Shown piece after piece: positions 1 through 8,446 of a stretch of 32,415 nt of DNA. Both the position numbers and the translations under genes were made by a program. The stretch comes from Candidatus Bipolaricaulota bacterium (GTDB taxonomy: Bacteria; Bipolaricaulota; Bipolaricaulia; Bipolaricaulales; Bipolaricaulaceae). The DNA is taken from positions 1 through 32,415 of the forward strand of contig JAUQPF010000041.1 of NCBI GenBank assembly GCA_030550535.1, in the 5' to 3' direction. Position 1 is the first letter of the stretch. Every line of letters starts with the position of its first letter. The notes below the pieces were generated by a model. It searched no databases. It was given only the letters and a program-made list of their open reading frames with translations, and had not been told where the DNA came from.

Positions 1-19
1 GACCAAAGGGGGTGAAACC

Positions 20-472
20 GTGTACACCGTGCGGGAGCTCGTCTCCCTGCTTGGCGTTTCCACGGAAAACCAGGTGCGCAACCGCATCGAGGCCATCCGC
101 GACCTCCTCCTTCCCCACCTGCGGCGGGGGCCCAATAACCAGCTCCTCCTCACCGAGGAGGGGCTTCGCCTCCTTAGGGACCTCCAGGCTTTGTGCGAAA
201 CCGGGCACACCCTAAAGGAGGCGGCCCACATCCTGCGCTTTAGACATGAATCCGCCGAAAAAACGTTTTCTGCTTCTTCGCAAGAAACAGGGGAAAACAG
301 GGTGAAACCCCTCGGGGGGGAAGGAGAAGAAGGCTGGCAGGCCCTCCTCCTCCACCTCGCCCAGGAGGTGCGCGACCTCGCCGAGCGCGTGCGGCTTTTG
401 GAGGCCAGGCTTCAAGCCCACGCGGGACAGAAGGCCTGGTGGGAGCGCTGGCGCGACCTCAAAATCGCCTGA
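20..472 (+). CDS. MerR-like helix-turn-helix protein with C-terminal coiled coil
   Basis: A 150-residue protein starting at GTG, preceded by the strong ribosome site AAAGGGGGTGA. Residues 1-75 look like a winged helix-turn-helix of the MerR type: a YTVRELVSLLGVS helix pair, then a wing (NQLLLTEEGLRLLRDL) and a further helix (GHTLKEAAHIL). A polar linker follows, then a leucine-rich helix at about 110-140 that could dimerise. It lacks the cysteines of metal-sensing MerR proteins. The stop overlaps the start of the HD-domain gene (TGATG), so the two are co-translated. A DNA-binding role is inferred from the fold; the target is unknown. RacA-like or phage-type MerR proteins are alternatives. Confidence 0.7.
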   Translation: MYTVRELVSLLGVSTENQVRNRIEAIRDLLLPHLRRGPNNQLLLTEEGLRLLRDLQALCETGHTLKEAAHILRFRHESAEKTFSASSQETGENRVKPLGGEGEEGWQALLLHLAQEVRDLAERVRLLEARLQAHAGQKAWWERWRDLKIA

Positions 473-1221
473 TGCCCAACGAAAAGCTCACCAAGCTCCG
501 GCGGGCCATCGAGGCCTCCGCCCGCCTCAGGGCCCTCTGGGCCTGCTCCAACGTCACGGCCATCAACCGCCTCCGCATCAACGACCACGGCCCCGTGCAC
601 GTGCGGATCGTGATGCGCCTGGGCCTTCGGCTCCTTCGGCTCCTCATGGAGGCCGGGGTTCGGCCCGGCGTCCTGGACCACGGCCTCTCCCCGGAGGACG
701 CGGAGGTGGTGGTGACCCTGGCGGCTGCCCTCCACGACATCGGCCACGCCATCCACCGCGACGAGCACGAGGACCTCTCCTTGGTGCTGGCGGCGCAACT
801 GGCCGACGAGCTTCTTACGGGGATCTACGAGGAACCGGCCAAAACCCAGGTCCTCGCGGACGTCCTGCACGCCGTGTACGCCCACCGCGTGGATGCGCGT
901 CCGCTCACGCTTGAGGCGGGGGTGCTCAAGGTGGCCGATGCCCTGGACATGGAGAAGGGGCGGGCCCGCATCCCCTTCCAGGTGGGCCGGCCCACCATCC
1001 ACTCCGTCTCCGCCTTGGCCATCGACAAGGTGGAGATCCGAAAAGGGAAGGAGAAGCCCGTGCACATCCACGTGCGCATGACCAACTCCGCGGGGATCTT
1101 TCAGTTGGATTCGCTCTTTAGGGAGAAGCTCCTCACCTCAGGGCTTCGGGATTACATCGAGCTTTCCGCGGAGGTGACGGGCGAGGAGAAGAAGATCATC
1201 GAGCGCTATGCCCTGGACTAG
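472..1221 (+). CDS. HD-domain phosphohydrolase
   Basis: A 249-residue HD-superfamily protein. The metal ligands are visible: an upstream His in INDHGPVHVRIV, the diagnostic HD pair in LHDIGH, further histidines in HRDEHED, and a distal Asp in LKVADALDM. These proteins are metal-dependent phosphohydrolases of nucleotides or phosphoesters; the substrate cannot be told from sequence. About 80 residues after the HD core form a separate mixed alpha/beta region. The ATG at 472 overlaps the previous stop codon, and I prefer it to the in-frame start 33 bp upstream, which lies deep inside the upstream gene. The coupling suggests the HTH protein and this enzyme act together. No transmembrane segment is seen, so it is probably cytoplasmic. 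Confidence 0.85.
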   Translation: MPNEKLTKLRRAIEASARLRALWACSNVTAINRLRINDHGPVHVRIVMRLGLRLLRLLMEAGVRPGVLDHGLSPEDAEVVVTLAAALHDIGHAIHRDEHEDLSLVLAAQLADELLTGIYEEPAKTQVLADVLHAVYAHRVDARPLTLEAGVLKVADALDMEKGRARIPFQVGRPTIHSVSALAIDKVEIRKGKEKPVHIHVRMTNSAGIFQLDSLFREKLLTSGLRDYIELSAEVTGEEKKIIERYALD

Positions 1222-1225
1222 CGCA

Positions 1226-1333
1226 CTTGACAAAAGCGACCTTTTGTTAAGTCACCCCGCTTGGAAGCGCGGGAAGGAAGGGCCTTTCGGAGGCCCCCGA
1301 TCTTTGGTAAAGTTTTGCGCACCTTTGGTCAAG
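1226..1333. repeat. Four copies of an 11-bp CTTTkGTnAAG repeat upstream of the recombinase
   Basis: Copies: CTTGACAAAAG at 1226-1236 (inverted), CTTTTGTTAAG at 1241-1251, CTTTGGTAAAG at 1302-1312 and CTTTGGTCAAG at 1323-1333. The first two form a near-perfect palindrome. Counted as 10-bp arms, the central region is 6 bp (GCGACC), which resembles a Xer/dif-type crossover site. The last two are direct repeats ending 17 bp before the recombinase start. They could be recombinase binding sites, a recombination site or operators. No second copy of the paired site was noticed elsewhere in the window. Confidence 0.5.
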
Positions 1334-1350
1334 AAGGGAAAGGGGGGACC

Positions 1351-1968
1351 ATGCCGCTCCAGCTGACCCTCGAGGACTTCATGACCCCCGAGCAGGTCCG
1401 GCGCCTCAAGGCCGTGGCCCGCCGGGCCGCCGAGGAGGCCCTCAGACGGGGCCGGAAAGCCCCCGTGCGGGACTGGGCCATCCTCCACGTGGCCCTCGAC
1501 GCGGGCCTCCGCGTCTCGGAGATCGTGAACCTCAGGGTGGGCGACCTCCTCCTCGAGCCCGGCCAAGCCGCGCTCATCGTGCGCCGCGGGAAGGGCGGCA
1601 AAACCCGGAGCGTCCACATCGGGGAGGCCCTCCGCCGCCATCTTTCGGAGTTCCTGGAGTGGAAGCGCCTCGTGGGCGAGCCCACCTCCGCGGACGCCTT
1701 CCTCTTCCTCTCCCCGCGGGGCCGTCCCCTCACCCGCCAGGCCGTCTGGCTCATGTTCAAGCGCTACGCCCGCCTGGCCGGCCTCCCCGAGCGCTTCACC
1801 ATCCACTCCTGCCGCCACACCTACGCCTCCCTCCTCTACCGCGCCTCCCGCTACAACCTGCGCCTTGTGCAGAAACAGCTGGGCCACGCCTCCATCCGCA
1901 CGACCCAGGTCTACGCCGACGTCCTGGCCCAGGACGCCCTGGAGGCCGTCAACGGCCTCCCTCAATGA
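1351..1968 (+). CDS. Minimal tyrosine recombinase/integrase (catalytic domain only)
   Basis: A 205-residue tyrosine recombinase. All catalytic residues are visible: Arg54 (AGLRVSE), Lys81 or Lys84 (GKGGKTR), His152 and Arg155 (HSCRH), His179 (QLGHAS) and nucleophile Tyr188 (TTQVYAD). It has only about 35 residues before the catalytic domain, so it lacks the N-terminal SAM-like core-binding domain of XerC/XerD (usual length about 290-300). ATG 1351 follows GGGAAAGGGGGG; an in-frame start 90 bp upstream would translate through the repeat block and is less likely. The stop overlaps the start of the next gene (ATGA), so it is coupled to the MoxR/VWA operon, which is unusual. It is likely active; its target site is unknown, but the upstream 11-bp repeats are candidates. 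Confidence 0.85.
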   Translation: MPLQLTLEDFMTPEQVRRLKAVARRAAEEALRRGRKAPVRDWAILHVALDAGLRVSEIVNLRVGDLLLEPGQAALIVRRGKGGKTRSVHIGEALRRHLSEFLEWKRLVGEPTSADAFLFLSPRGRPLTRQAVWLMFKRYARLAGLPERFTIHSCRHTYASLLYRASRYNLRLVQKQLGHASIRTTQVYADVLAQDALEAVNGLPQ

Positions 1969-3092
1969 TCCTTCTTGCGCTCCTTTGGGCGTTTTCCGGG
2001 CTTGCCTTAGAAATAAAGCTGGAACTGGGTTGGGCAGGAAGGCCCGTTCTGGGCGCCGTGAACCCCCTTTGGATCACCCTCACGAACCCCGAGGCCTTCT
2101 TGGTGCAGGGGGAGCTTCGGGTGAGCATGGAGTTCGGCTCGCCTTGGCGGGGGAGGGGCACCTACACGGCCGTGATGCCCTGTGCGGTGGGGCCCTTCTC
2201 CCAAACGCGTCTGCGTCTTCCCTGGCCGGTGCAGGCGGGCGGCTTCCTCCTCAAGGCCGCGGTGTTCGCGGGGGAGAGAAGGCTTGGGGAAGGGGAGCTG
2301 CGTTTTGTGGCGGAGCCGGAGCCCTTGCGGGCGGGCCTCGGCCCGCCTCTCGCCCCTTTGGACCTGTTCCTTTCCCCTGCGGAGCTTCCCCCTGAGCCCC
2401 TCCTCCTTTCGCCCTTTGCCGAACTGCGCGTTTTCTTGCCGTTGAACCCCGCGGAAGAGGACGTGGTGCGGGCCTGGCGGGCCTTCCTTGGGGGAGAGGC
2501 GCGGCTGGAGGCGGAGGCCCTCCGGGCCCATTTGGCGGGGCTTCGTCCGCCCGCACCTCCCTGGGGCCTCCTTCTTCCTGGGCTTTTCCTGTACGTGATG
2601 ACGCTGGTTTGGGCCTTGTCCGGGTTGGCCCGGGGCCGCCCGGGTTTTGCCCTGGTCCTGCTCCTCGTGTTCTCCTGTTTCGCCCTGTTTTATTCAGTTT
2701 CCCGAGAAGCCTCGCCCAAAGAAGGACGCGTTTATATACGCATCGAACGGCCAGGCTTTACCAGCTTTTGTCTCGAGTTTTTGGGGATCGTCCCATGGGC
2801 GCGGGAGGAGGTGGTCCTGGAGGGCTGGTGGGCGGAGCTCCTCCCGGCCCAGGGCTGGGAAGGGCGGGACCTCCGATGGCGCTTCGCGGAGGGCCAGTGG
2901 GAGACCGTGATTCCGCTTGAGCCCGGGGTGCCCCGGGTGCTCCTCCGCCTGGGCCAGGGAGCGGCCCCGCCCGGGGAGAAGGTGCCCCCTCCGGCCTGGC
3001 TTCGCCGCGCCCTTCTCCTTCCCTGGGAGCAGGCCTCGGTATCGCGCCTTCCCCTCGAAGGCGTCGAGGCCTACCTGGTGCGCTGGCCATGA
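1965..3092 (+). CDS. Membrane-anchored exported protein, first gene of the MoxR/VWA operon
   Basis: A 375-residue protein starting at an ATG that overlaps the recombinase stop codon. Residues 1-15 form a signal peptide or anchor (ILLALLWAFSGLALE). Residues 16-195 are beta-rich and look extracytoplasmic. Two hydrophobic helices follow at about 199-222 and 227-246, and a C-terminal domain of about 120 residues begins with a basic stretch. I do not recognise a named family. Its place at the head of a MoxR-DUF58-VWA operon, where other lineages have exported Bat-type proteins, suggests it is a membrane partner of that complex. The stop codon overlaps the next gene. Confidence 0.7.
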   Translation: MILLALLWAFSGLALEIKLELGWAGRPVLGAVNPLWITLTNPEAFLVQGELRVSMEFGSPWRGRGTYTAVMPCAVGPFSQTRLRLPWPVQAGGFLLKAAVFAGERRLGEGELRFVAEPEPLRAGLGPPLAPLDLFLSPAELPPEPLLLSPFAELRVFLPLNPAEEDVVRAWRAFLGGEARLEAEALRAHLAGLRPPAPPWGLLLPGLFLYVMTLVWALSGLARGRPGFALVLLLVFSCFALFYSVSREASPKEGRVYIRIERPGFTSFCLEFLGIVPWAREEVVLEGWWAELLPAQGWEGRDLRWRFAEGQWETVIPLEPGVPRVLLRLGQGAAPPGEKVPPPAWLRRALLLPWEQASVSRLPLEGVEAYLVRWP

Positions 3093-3691
3093 GGATCCCC
3101 AAGCTCCCCGAGGGCCTGATCACCCCCTTCCAAGGCTTCCTCATCCTGGCCGGTGGAGGCCTCGTGAGCGCCCTCCTTTGGCCCGACCTTGAGATCCGCC
3201 GCGTCCTCTTCCTCCAGATCCTCGCCTTCCTCCAAGGGATCTTGGCCCTCCAGGTGGGCGAAGCCGAGCAGGGCTATGGCCCCCTCCCCCCGTCCCAACG
3301 CCTCCTGCGCCTGATGTTCTTCAACCTCTTGGGCGTCCTTTTGGCCCTTCCCCTCCTCTTCGTGTACCGTGGGGAGACGGGTGCCTCCTGGACCGCTTTT
3401 CTTCTCGCCCTCCTTTACCTTTGGGCCCACGGCTTCGTCTGGATGGGGGTTGGGCATGGGCTTGCAGGCCGGGTAAGATTCGAAGGGTTGCGGTTTGTGC
3501 TCAAATACGGGGGGTTCCTCGTGGCCTTGTTTGCGCCCGTAACCCTGGCCTGGCCGGTGAGCGCCCTCACCGTCCTTCCCGCCCTTTGGGAGGGCAAGGC
3601 CCAAGCCTGGCCTGGGCTCGGGATTTACCTAGGTTTGAGCGGGGTGAGCCTGGGGTGTTGGATGCGGCGCAGCGGATCCCCAAGCGGATAA
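3089..3691 (+). CDS. Polytopic membrane protein of the MoxR/VWA operon
   Basis: A 200-residue protein with about six hydrophobic helices and short loops. It starts at an ATG overlapping the preceding stop. The topology resembles a small ABC-2-type permease subunit or a similar integral protein, but no transporter motif is visible and no ATP-binding cassette gene is adjacent. Its 3' end overlaps the next gene by 37 bp. The function is unknown; co-translation with its neighbours suggests it helps anchor the MoxR/VWA complex. Confidence 0.65.
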   Translation: MRIPKLPEGLITPFQGFLILAGGGLVSALLWPDLEIRRVLFLQILAFLQGILALQVGEAEQGYGPLPPSQRLLRLMFFNLLGVLLALPLLFVYRGETGASWTAFLLALLYLWAHGFVWMGVGHGLAGRVRFEGLRFVLKYGGFLVALFAPVTLAWPVSALTVLPALWEGKAQAWPGLGIYLGLSGVSLGCWMRRSGSPSG

Positions 3692-4965
3692 CCCTTCTTC
3701 TGCGGGCCCGCCGGGCCTTTTTGGCCTTCGCCCTCGCCCTCCTTCTCTGGCTTGGCCTGCGCCTTTTGGGGAGGGTCCTCGGGTTTTCCCCTCCGCCCGA
3801 GCTTTTCCTGGGTGTGCCCGTGGCGGCCGCGGCGGCCGGGCTTTGGCCCCTTGCCGTGCGCTGGGTGCGGGTGGGCCGGCGCCTGGGCCTGGGGGGGAAG
3901 CTCGCCGGCCTTGTGGCCGCCCTGAGAACGCCGGGAACCCCCTTCCCCGCCCTGTTGGCCTCCCAAATCACCCTGCGCCCCTGGCGCCTGTTCTTCCCGG
4001 AGGTCCTCGTCCTCGTTCCTGTGCTCGCCCTTGCGTGGCTTCCTTTCTCCTTCGTGCCTCCCCTTGCGAGCCCTCCTCCCGAACCTCCGCCTGCGGCGGT
4101 GGAAGCGCGGCCGGAGGAGGAATCGGTGGCCCTCCCATCGGAGGAGGGAAGAGCGCCGAGAGCGCGGGAGCTTCCCCAGCTTCCCTCGGGATTTCCCGCG
4201 GCCCCGCCGCCCTACGCCGAGCTCTTGGCCCAGCTTTTGGGGGAGGACGTCCCGCCGGAGGAGGTTTGGGAGCGCTTGAGCCGGGAGGAGGGGCTTTGGC
4301 GCCGTTTGGCTGCGGCCCTCTCCGAGGCTGCGGGGGCGGGTTGGACCGAGGCGCTGCGGGAGGAGTTCGCGGAGATCGTCGCCGAGCTGGGTCGCCCGGA
4401 CTTGCGTTCCGCCCTGTCCGCGGCCGTGGAGGGGCGAGGGGATTTGGCCGAGGCCCAGGAGATCGTGGCCGCCGCCCTGGAGGGTTTGGCGGCGCTGAGG
4501 GAGGCCATCCCCAAGGAAAGCTCCGAGGGCGGGGCTCCCTCCGAAGAGGCGCGTTCCTCGGCGCCCGCGGGCAGGGAAGGCCCCGAGGAAGGGGTGGTTC
4601 GCGCGCCCGGCGAGATCCTCCTGGATACGGAGGCGGAAGCCCAGCTTCAGTGGAAGCTGGAGGAGGCGGAGGAGGGGTTGGGCCTTGGGGCAGGCTGGGA
4701 GAAAGGCGAGCCGGTGCGGCCGGGCTTGCCTTCGGCTGCTCCGAGGACGGAGGAGGTCCTTGCGGTGGCGGTGCGGTCAGGCGAGGGGCCCGTGCGCCAG
4801 GGCTTTGCCCTCGGCCTCCCTGGCGAGACGCCGGGCGCAGATCCTGCCGGCGTTTTGGGGATGCCCTCCGGGGACGCGGAGCTCCTCCTTGGGGCCAAAG
4901 GGCTTCCCGCGGGGCTGCGGGAGCTCGTGCGCCGCTACTTCCAGCTCCTTGCGGAAGGGGGGTGA
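3655..4965 (+). CDS. Membrane protein with large acidic, helical soluble region
   Basis: A 436-residue protein. GTG 3655 is chosen because GGGGTGAG lies 6 nt upstream. The N-terminal third has three hydrophobic segments (about 18-38, 44-62 and 108-128). The rest is rich in Glu, Ala and Pro: a proline-rich linker (PPPEPPPAAVEA), then helices with heptad-like Leu/Ala spacing, then a low-complexity tail. The final segment LRELVRRYFQLLAEGG resembles the C-terminal VxxYF motif of large membrane proteins (DUF4175-like) found beside MoxR and BatA genes. That comparison is from memory and needs a profile search. It ends 3 nt before moxR. Confidence 0.6.
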   Translation: MLDAAQRIPKRITLLLRARRAFLAFALALLLWLGLRLLGRVLGFSPPPELFLGVPVAAAAAGLWPLAVRWVRVGRRLGLGGKLAGLVAALRTPGTPFPALLASQITLRPWRLFFPEVLVLVPVLALAWLPFSFVPPLASPPPEPPPAAVEARPEEESVALPSEEGRAPRARELPQLPSGFPAAPPPYAELLAQLLGEDVPPEEVWERLSREEGLWRRLAAALSEAAGAGWTEALREEFAEIVAELGRPDLRSALSAAVEGRGDLAEAQEIVAAALEGLAALREAIPKESSEGGAPSEEARSSAPAGREGPEEGVVRAPGEILLDTEAEAQLQWKLEEAEEGLGLGAGWEKGEPVRPGLPSAAPRTEEVLAVAVRSGEGPVRQGFALGLPGETPGADPAGVLGMPSGDAELLLGAKGLPAGLRELVRRYFQLLAEGG

Positions 4966-4968
4966 GCC

Positions 4969-5940
4969 GTGATCACGGCCGCGGAGATCGCCCAGGCCCA
5001 GGAGGCCATGGCCCGGCTGCGCGAGGCCATCGCCTCCGTCATCGTCGGCCAGGAACGGGTGGTGGAGGTGGTGCTCTGGGCCCTCCTGAGCCGGGGCCAT
5101 GTGCTCCTTGAGGGGGTGCCGGGCCTTGGGAAGACGCTTTTGGTGCGGGCCTTGGCCCGCGCCCTGGGCCTGAGCTTCTCCCGTATTCAGTGCACGCCCG
5201 ACCTCATGCCCGCCGACATCCTCGGCACCCACGTGTTTTCCGAGGACGGCTTTCGGTTCCTCCCGGGCCCCGTGTTCGCCAACGTGGTCCTGGCCGACGA
5301 GGTGAACCGCGCCACTCCCAAGACCCAGTCCGCCCTCCTTGAGGCCATGCAGGAGCGCCAGGTCACGGTGGGAAAGGAGACCCATCCCCTTCCCGATCCC
5401 TTCATGGTCCTGGCCACCCAGAACCCCATCGAGATGGAGGGGACCTATCCCCTGCCCGAGGCCCAGGTGGACCGCTTCCTTTTCAAGGCGGAGGTGGGCT
5501 ATCCCACGGAAGGGGAGCTCGTGGAGATCATCCGGCGGAACACGCTGGGCGCGGGGATCGCGCTTCCCGAGCCTGTGCTCTCGCGGGAGGCGGTGCTCTT
5601 GGCCCAGCGGGCGGTGGCGGCCTTTCCCGTGCACGAGGAGTTCCTGGCGTATGCGGCGCGGCTGGTTTTGGCGACGCACCCGGGAGCCCCAAGCGCGCCG
5701 GAGCGGGTGCGCAAGTACGTGCTCTATGGGGCGAGTCCACGGGCGGGGTTGGCCCTGATCCTTGGGGCCAAGGCCCGGGCCTTCCTCGCGGGCCGGTTTC
5801 ACCTGGAGGTGGAGGACATCAAGGCCGCGTTCCGCCCGGCCCTGGTCCATCGGGTGATCCTGAACTTTCGGGCGGAGGCCGAGGGGGTGGGCCCATGGGA
5901 CGTGCTCCAGGAGGTCCTGCGGAGCGTTCCGCCGCCCTAG
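4969..5940 (+). CDS. MoxR-family AAA+ ATPase
   Basis: A 323-residue AAA+ ATPase of the MoxR/RavA-like group. Walker A is GVPGLGKT (49-56) and Walker B is VVLADE (106-111), followed by NRATPKTQSALLEAMQE; sensor 1 is in LATQNP. The length is typical. MoxR ATPases act as chaperones that remodel or mature partner complexes, commonly through VWA and DUF58 proteins encoded beside them, exactly as here. The GTG start follows GGAAGGGGGGTGA, only 3 nt after the upstream stop. The DUF58 gene starts inside its 3' end. Confidence 0.95.
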   Translation: MITAAEIAQAQEAMARLREAIASVIVGQERVVEVVLWALLSRGHVLLEGVPGLGKTLLVRALARALGLSFSRIQCTPDLMPADILGTHVFSEDGFRFLPGPVFANVVLADEVNRATPKTQSALLEAMQERQVTVGKETHPLPDPFMVLATQNPIEMEGTYPLPEAQVDRFLFKAEVGYPTEGELVEIIRRNTLGAGIALPEPVLSREAVLLAQRAVAAFPVHEEFLAYAARLVLATHPGAPSAPERVRKYVLYGASPRAGLALILGAKARAFLAGRFHLEVEDIKAAFRPALVHRVILNFRAEAEGVGPWDVLQEVLRSVPPP

Positions 5941-6794
5941 GGCTTTTGAGCGCCGAGGAGCTTGCGGTCCTGAGCCGCACCCGCCTCTCGCTGCGCCGGG
6001 CCCGGGCCTGGGCCCCGGGCGGGCACCTGAGCCGGCGGGCCGGCGCCTCCCTGGAGTTCGCCGACCACCGGCCCTACCAGCCCGGCGATGACCTCCGCCT
6101 CATCGACTGGGCCGTGTACGCCCGCCACCGAAAGCTCGTGACCAAGGTGTTCTCCCGGGAGGTGGAGGCCCCCCTCTACCTCCTCTTGGACTGTTCGGCC
6201 TCCATGGGCCTAGGGGGGAAGCTTCTCTTCGCGAAGAGGCTGGCCGCGGCCCTCCTTTTCCTTGCCTTCAGGGGCGGCGATCGCTTCGGCGTCTATCCCT
6301 TCGCGGCGGAGCTTTTGGGTTCCGGGAAGCCCCGGCGGGGCCGGGCCTCCCTCGTGCGGGCCTTTCAAGAACTTCTGGACCTGAGCCCCCGGGGTCGCAC
6401 GGACCTGGGCCAGGCCCTCGCGCAGTGGGCGGAGCGCGCCGGGGAACCTGGCTTCTGTTTGGTTCTCTCGGACTTCCTGGCGCCCGGGGCGCGGGAGGGG
6501 CTTAGGGCCCTGCGCCATGGCCGCCACGCCGTGGCCGCCGTGCAGATCCTGGCCGCCGAGGACTTGAACCCGCCCCTCCTTGGGGAGGTGCGCCTGGTGG
6601 ACGCGGAGGAGGGCCGGGCGAGGCCGGCGGTGGTGGGCCCCGCGGCCCGGCGGGCCTACCAGGAGAACCTGCGCCGCTGGAACCAGGGGCTCGCCCGCAC
6701 CTGCGAGGAGCTCGGCGTGGCCCTCTTCCTCTTCCTTGCGGAGGGCTCGCCGGTGGCCGCGGCCCTCACCCTGGCCCGCCGATGGCGACCATGA
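5895..6794 (+). CDS. DUF58-family protein
   Basis: A 299-residue DUF58 protein. The family signature is clear: FADHRPYQPGDDLRLIDWAV at about 55-74, followed by a VWA-like fold (LLLDCSASM, retaining the D-x-S-x-S metal site). DUF58 proteins accompany MoxR ATPases and are thought to be adaptors or substrates. ATG 5895 has GAGGGGGTG upstream, which gives a 46-bp overlap with moxR. An in-frame TTG at 5946 just after the moxR stop is possible but has a poorer ribosome site. The 3' end overlaps the next gene. Confidence 0.92.
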   Translation: MGRAPGGPAERSAALGLLSAEELAVLSRTRLSLRRARAWAPGGHLSRRAGASLEFADHRPYQPGDDLRLIDWAVYARHRKLVTKVFSREVEAPLYLLLDCSASMGLGGKLLFAKRLAAALLFLAFRGGDRFGVYPFAAELLGSGKPRRGRASLVRAFQELLDLSPRGRTDLGQALAQWAERAGEPGFCLVLSDFLAPGAREGLRALRHGRHAVAAVQILAAEDLNPPLLGEVRLVDAEEGRARPAVVGPAARRAYQENLRRWNQGLARTCEELGVALFLFLAEGSPVAAALTLARRWRP

Positions 6795-8446
6795 CCTTCG
6801 CCTCCCCCTTGGCCTGGCTTTGGCTTTTGGCCCTCCTCCCCGTCCTCCTCCTCCACCTTTTGCGCAAAAAGGAGCGGGATTGGCGGGTCTCCGCACTCTT
6901 CCTCTGGGAGGGGGTGCGGCCGGATCGGCCGCGCTTTGTGGAAAGGCTGCGGGCGCGCTGGGACCTCCTTCTTCTTCTCCAGGGGCTGGCCGTGGTGCTG
7001 AGCGCGTTCGCCCTGAGCCAGCCGGAGCGGGAGGTCCTGCGGCCCGCGGGCGCCACCCTTCTCGTCCTGGACGGTTCGGCCGCCATGGCCGCGGAGGGCA
7101 CCCGGGAGAAGGTCCTGGCCGCCGCTGAACAGATCCTGAAAAACTCCGCAGGCCCCTGGGCGGTGGTCCTCTGGACCACCCCTCCGGAGATCCTCGTCCC
7201 CCCCACCGCCGAGCTGAGCCTCGCTTTGACGGGGTTGCACCGCTACGCGGCCCGCCTCACCCGCCGGCCAGAGCTCCCCCAGGCCTTGGCCCTCCTTCCG
7301 GAACCTTGGCCCCGCGTGGTGGTGATCACGAACGACCCCACCGGGATCACCGGTGCGGAGGTGGTCCAAATCCCTCGGCCGGAGAACCTCGGGATCACCG
7401 CGTTCGCCGTGCGGCCTTCGCCCGATGGCCTACGTTACGAGGCTTTCTTGCGCATCCTCAACGCCACGGAGACCTATAAAGACGTGCAAATCCGCATCCT
7501 CTCGGAAGCGGGTGAGTTCTGGGCGAGCCGTTTGGTCCCGCCGGGCGCGGAGGAAGAGGTGGTGCTGGTCCTTCCGGGCGCGCGGGCCGGCGCGTTCGTG
7601 GCGGAGCTTCGGCCCACCGATGCCTTCCCCTGGGACAACGTGCGCTACTGCGCCCTCGGGGGAGGGGAGATCGGCGTGGGCTGGCGGGGCCGGGAGGACC
7701 GGTACCTTTGGGCGGCCTTGCGGGCCGCGGCCCCGGTGCGTCGCGTGGACCATGATCCCGACCTCTTCGTGGTCGCTCACGCCGATCTTTCGGCGGAGCC
7801 CTGGGGACCTTGCCTCCTTGTGAACGCGGGTTGGCCAGGCCTTTCTCGGCTGGGCGAGAAGGAGCCTGGCCCCTTGCGCGCCGAGGCCAGCCCCCTTCTG
7901 GAGAACCTGTCCTTGGCCGAGTGGCGCTTGGGCCGGGTGGCGCTGTACGAGCTTCCTTTGGGCGCCAGGGTCCTCCTTTGGGCCGGGGACACCCCCCTCC
8001 TCTTCGTCTGGGAAAGCCCGTGGGGTCGGCGAGCCCTCCTCGCCCTGGACCTTGGCCGCTCCAACCTCCCCCTCCTCCCCGATTTCCCCATCCTTGTCCG
8101 GAACCTCCTGGCCTGGCTTCTCCCTCAGGAGCCGGTGGAGGCGGTCTTGGTGGGCGAGGCCGTGACGCTTCCGCCCGGTTTTTCCGTGCGCACCGAGGAG
8201 GGCACCTTCGAGGGGGTTTGGGTGCCCCAAAGACCTGGGATCTTCCAAATCCAAGGCCCCAAAGGGCTGCGGCCGCTTGCGGTGAACGTGCCCTGGGAGG
8301 CCTCCTATTTGGCCAAGATCCCCGTTGAGGGGGTCGGGGAGCTGAAGCCCGGGCGGGCCGCGCTCCCCCTCTGGCCCTGGGCCACGGCGGGGCTCGTTTT
8401 GGTGCTGGCCGCGGAGGCCGCGCTCTTCCTGCGGCGGGGTGGCTGA
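6782..8446 (+). CDS. BatA-like membrane protein with degenerate VWA domain
   Basis: A 554-residue protein with the N-terminal BatA signature: a hydrophobic helix then HLLRKKERDWRVSALFLW, a second helix near 60-80, and a VWA-like domain from about 90. The metal-site motif reads D97-G-S-A-A, so the last serine of D-x-S-x-S is lost and metal binding may be impaired. The middle is a beta-rich extracytoplasmic region ending in a GATase-like segment, and the C-terminus has one more helix (PWATAGLVLVLAAEAALFL). ATG 6782 or ATG 6791 (ATGA overlap with the DUF58 stop) could be the start. It probably displays a periplasmic domain linked to the MoxR complex. Confidence 0.85.
   Translation: MATMTFASPLAWLWLLALLPVLLLHLLRKKERDWRVSALFLWEGVRPDRPRFVERLRARWDLLLLLQGLAVVLSAFALSQPEREVLRPAGATLLVLDGSAAMAAEGTREKVLAAAEQILKNSAGPWAVVLWTTPPEILVPPTAELSLALTGLHRYAARLTRRPELPQALALLPEPWPRVVVITNDPTGITGAEVVQIPRPENLGITAFAVRPSPDGLRYEAFLRILNATETYKDVQIRILSEAGEFWASRLVPPGAEEEVVLVLPGARAGAFVAELRPTDAFPWDNVRYCALGGGEIGVGWRGREDRYLWAALRAAAPVRRVDHDPDLFVVAHADLSAEPWGPCLLVNAGWPGLSRLGEKEPGPLRAEASPLLENLSLAEWRLGRVALYELPLGARVLLWAGDTPLLFVWESPWGRRALLALDLGRSNLPLLPDFPILVRNLLAWLLPQEPVEAVLVGEAVTLPPGFSVRTEEGTFEGVWVPQRPGIFQIQGPKGLRPLAVNVPWEASYLAKIPVEGVGELKPGRAALPLWPWATAGLVLVLAAEAALFLRRGG

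Noticed and set aside
1227-1232. Consensus TTGACA as a -35 box for the recombinase
   Set aside because: No -10 hexamer lies 16-18 bp downstream, and the sequence is better explained as part of the 11-bp inverted repeat.
3843-5111. 422-residue open frame across the membrane-protein and moxR genes
   Set aside because: Gly/Arg/Pro-rich shadow frame overlapping two well-supported genes; no ribosome site or family pattern.
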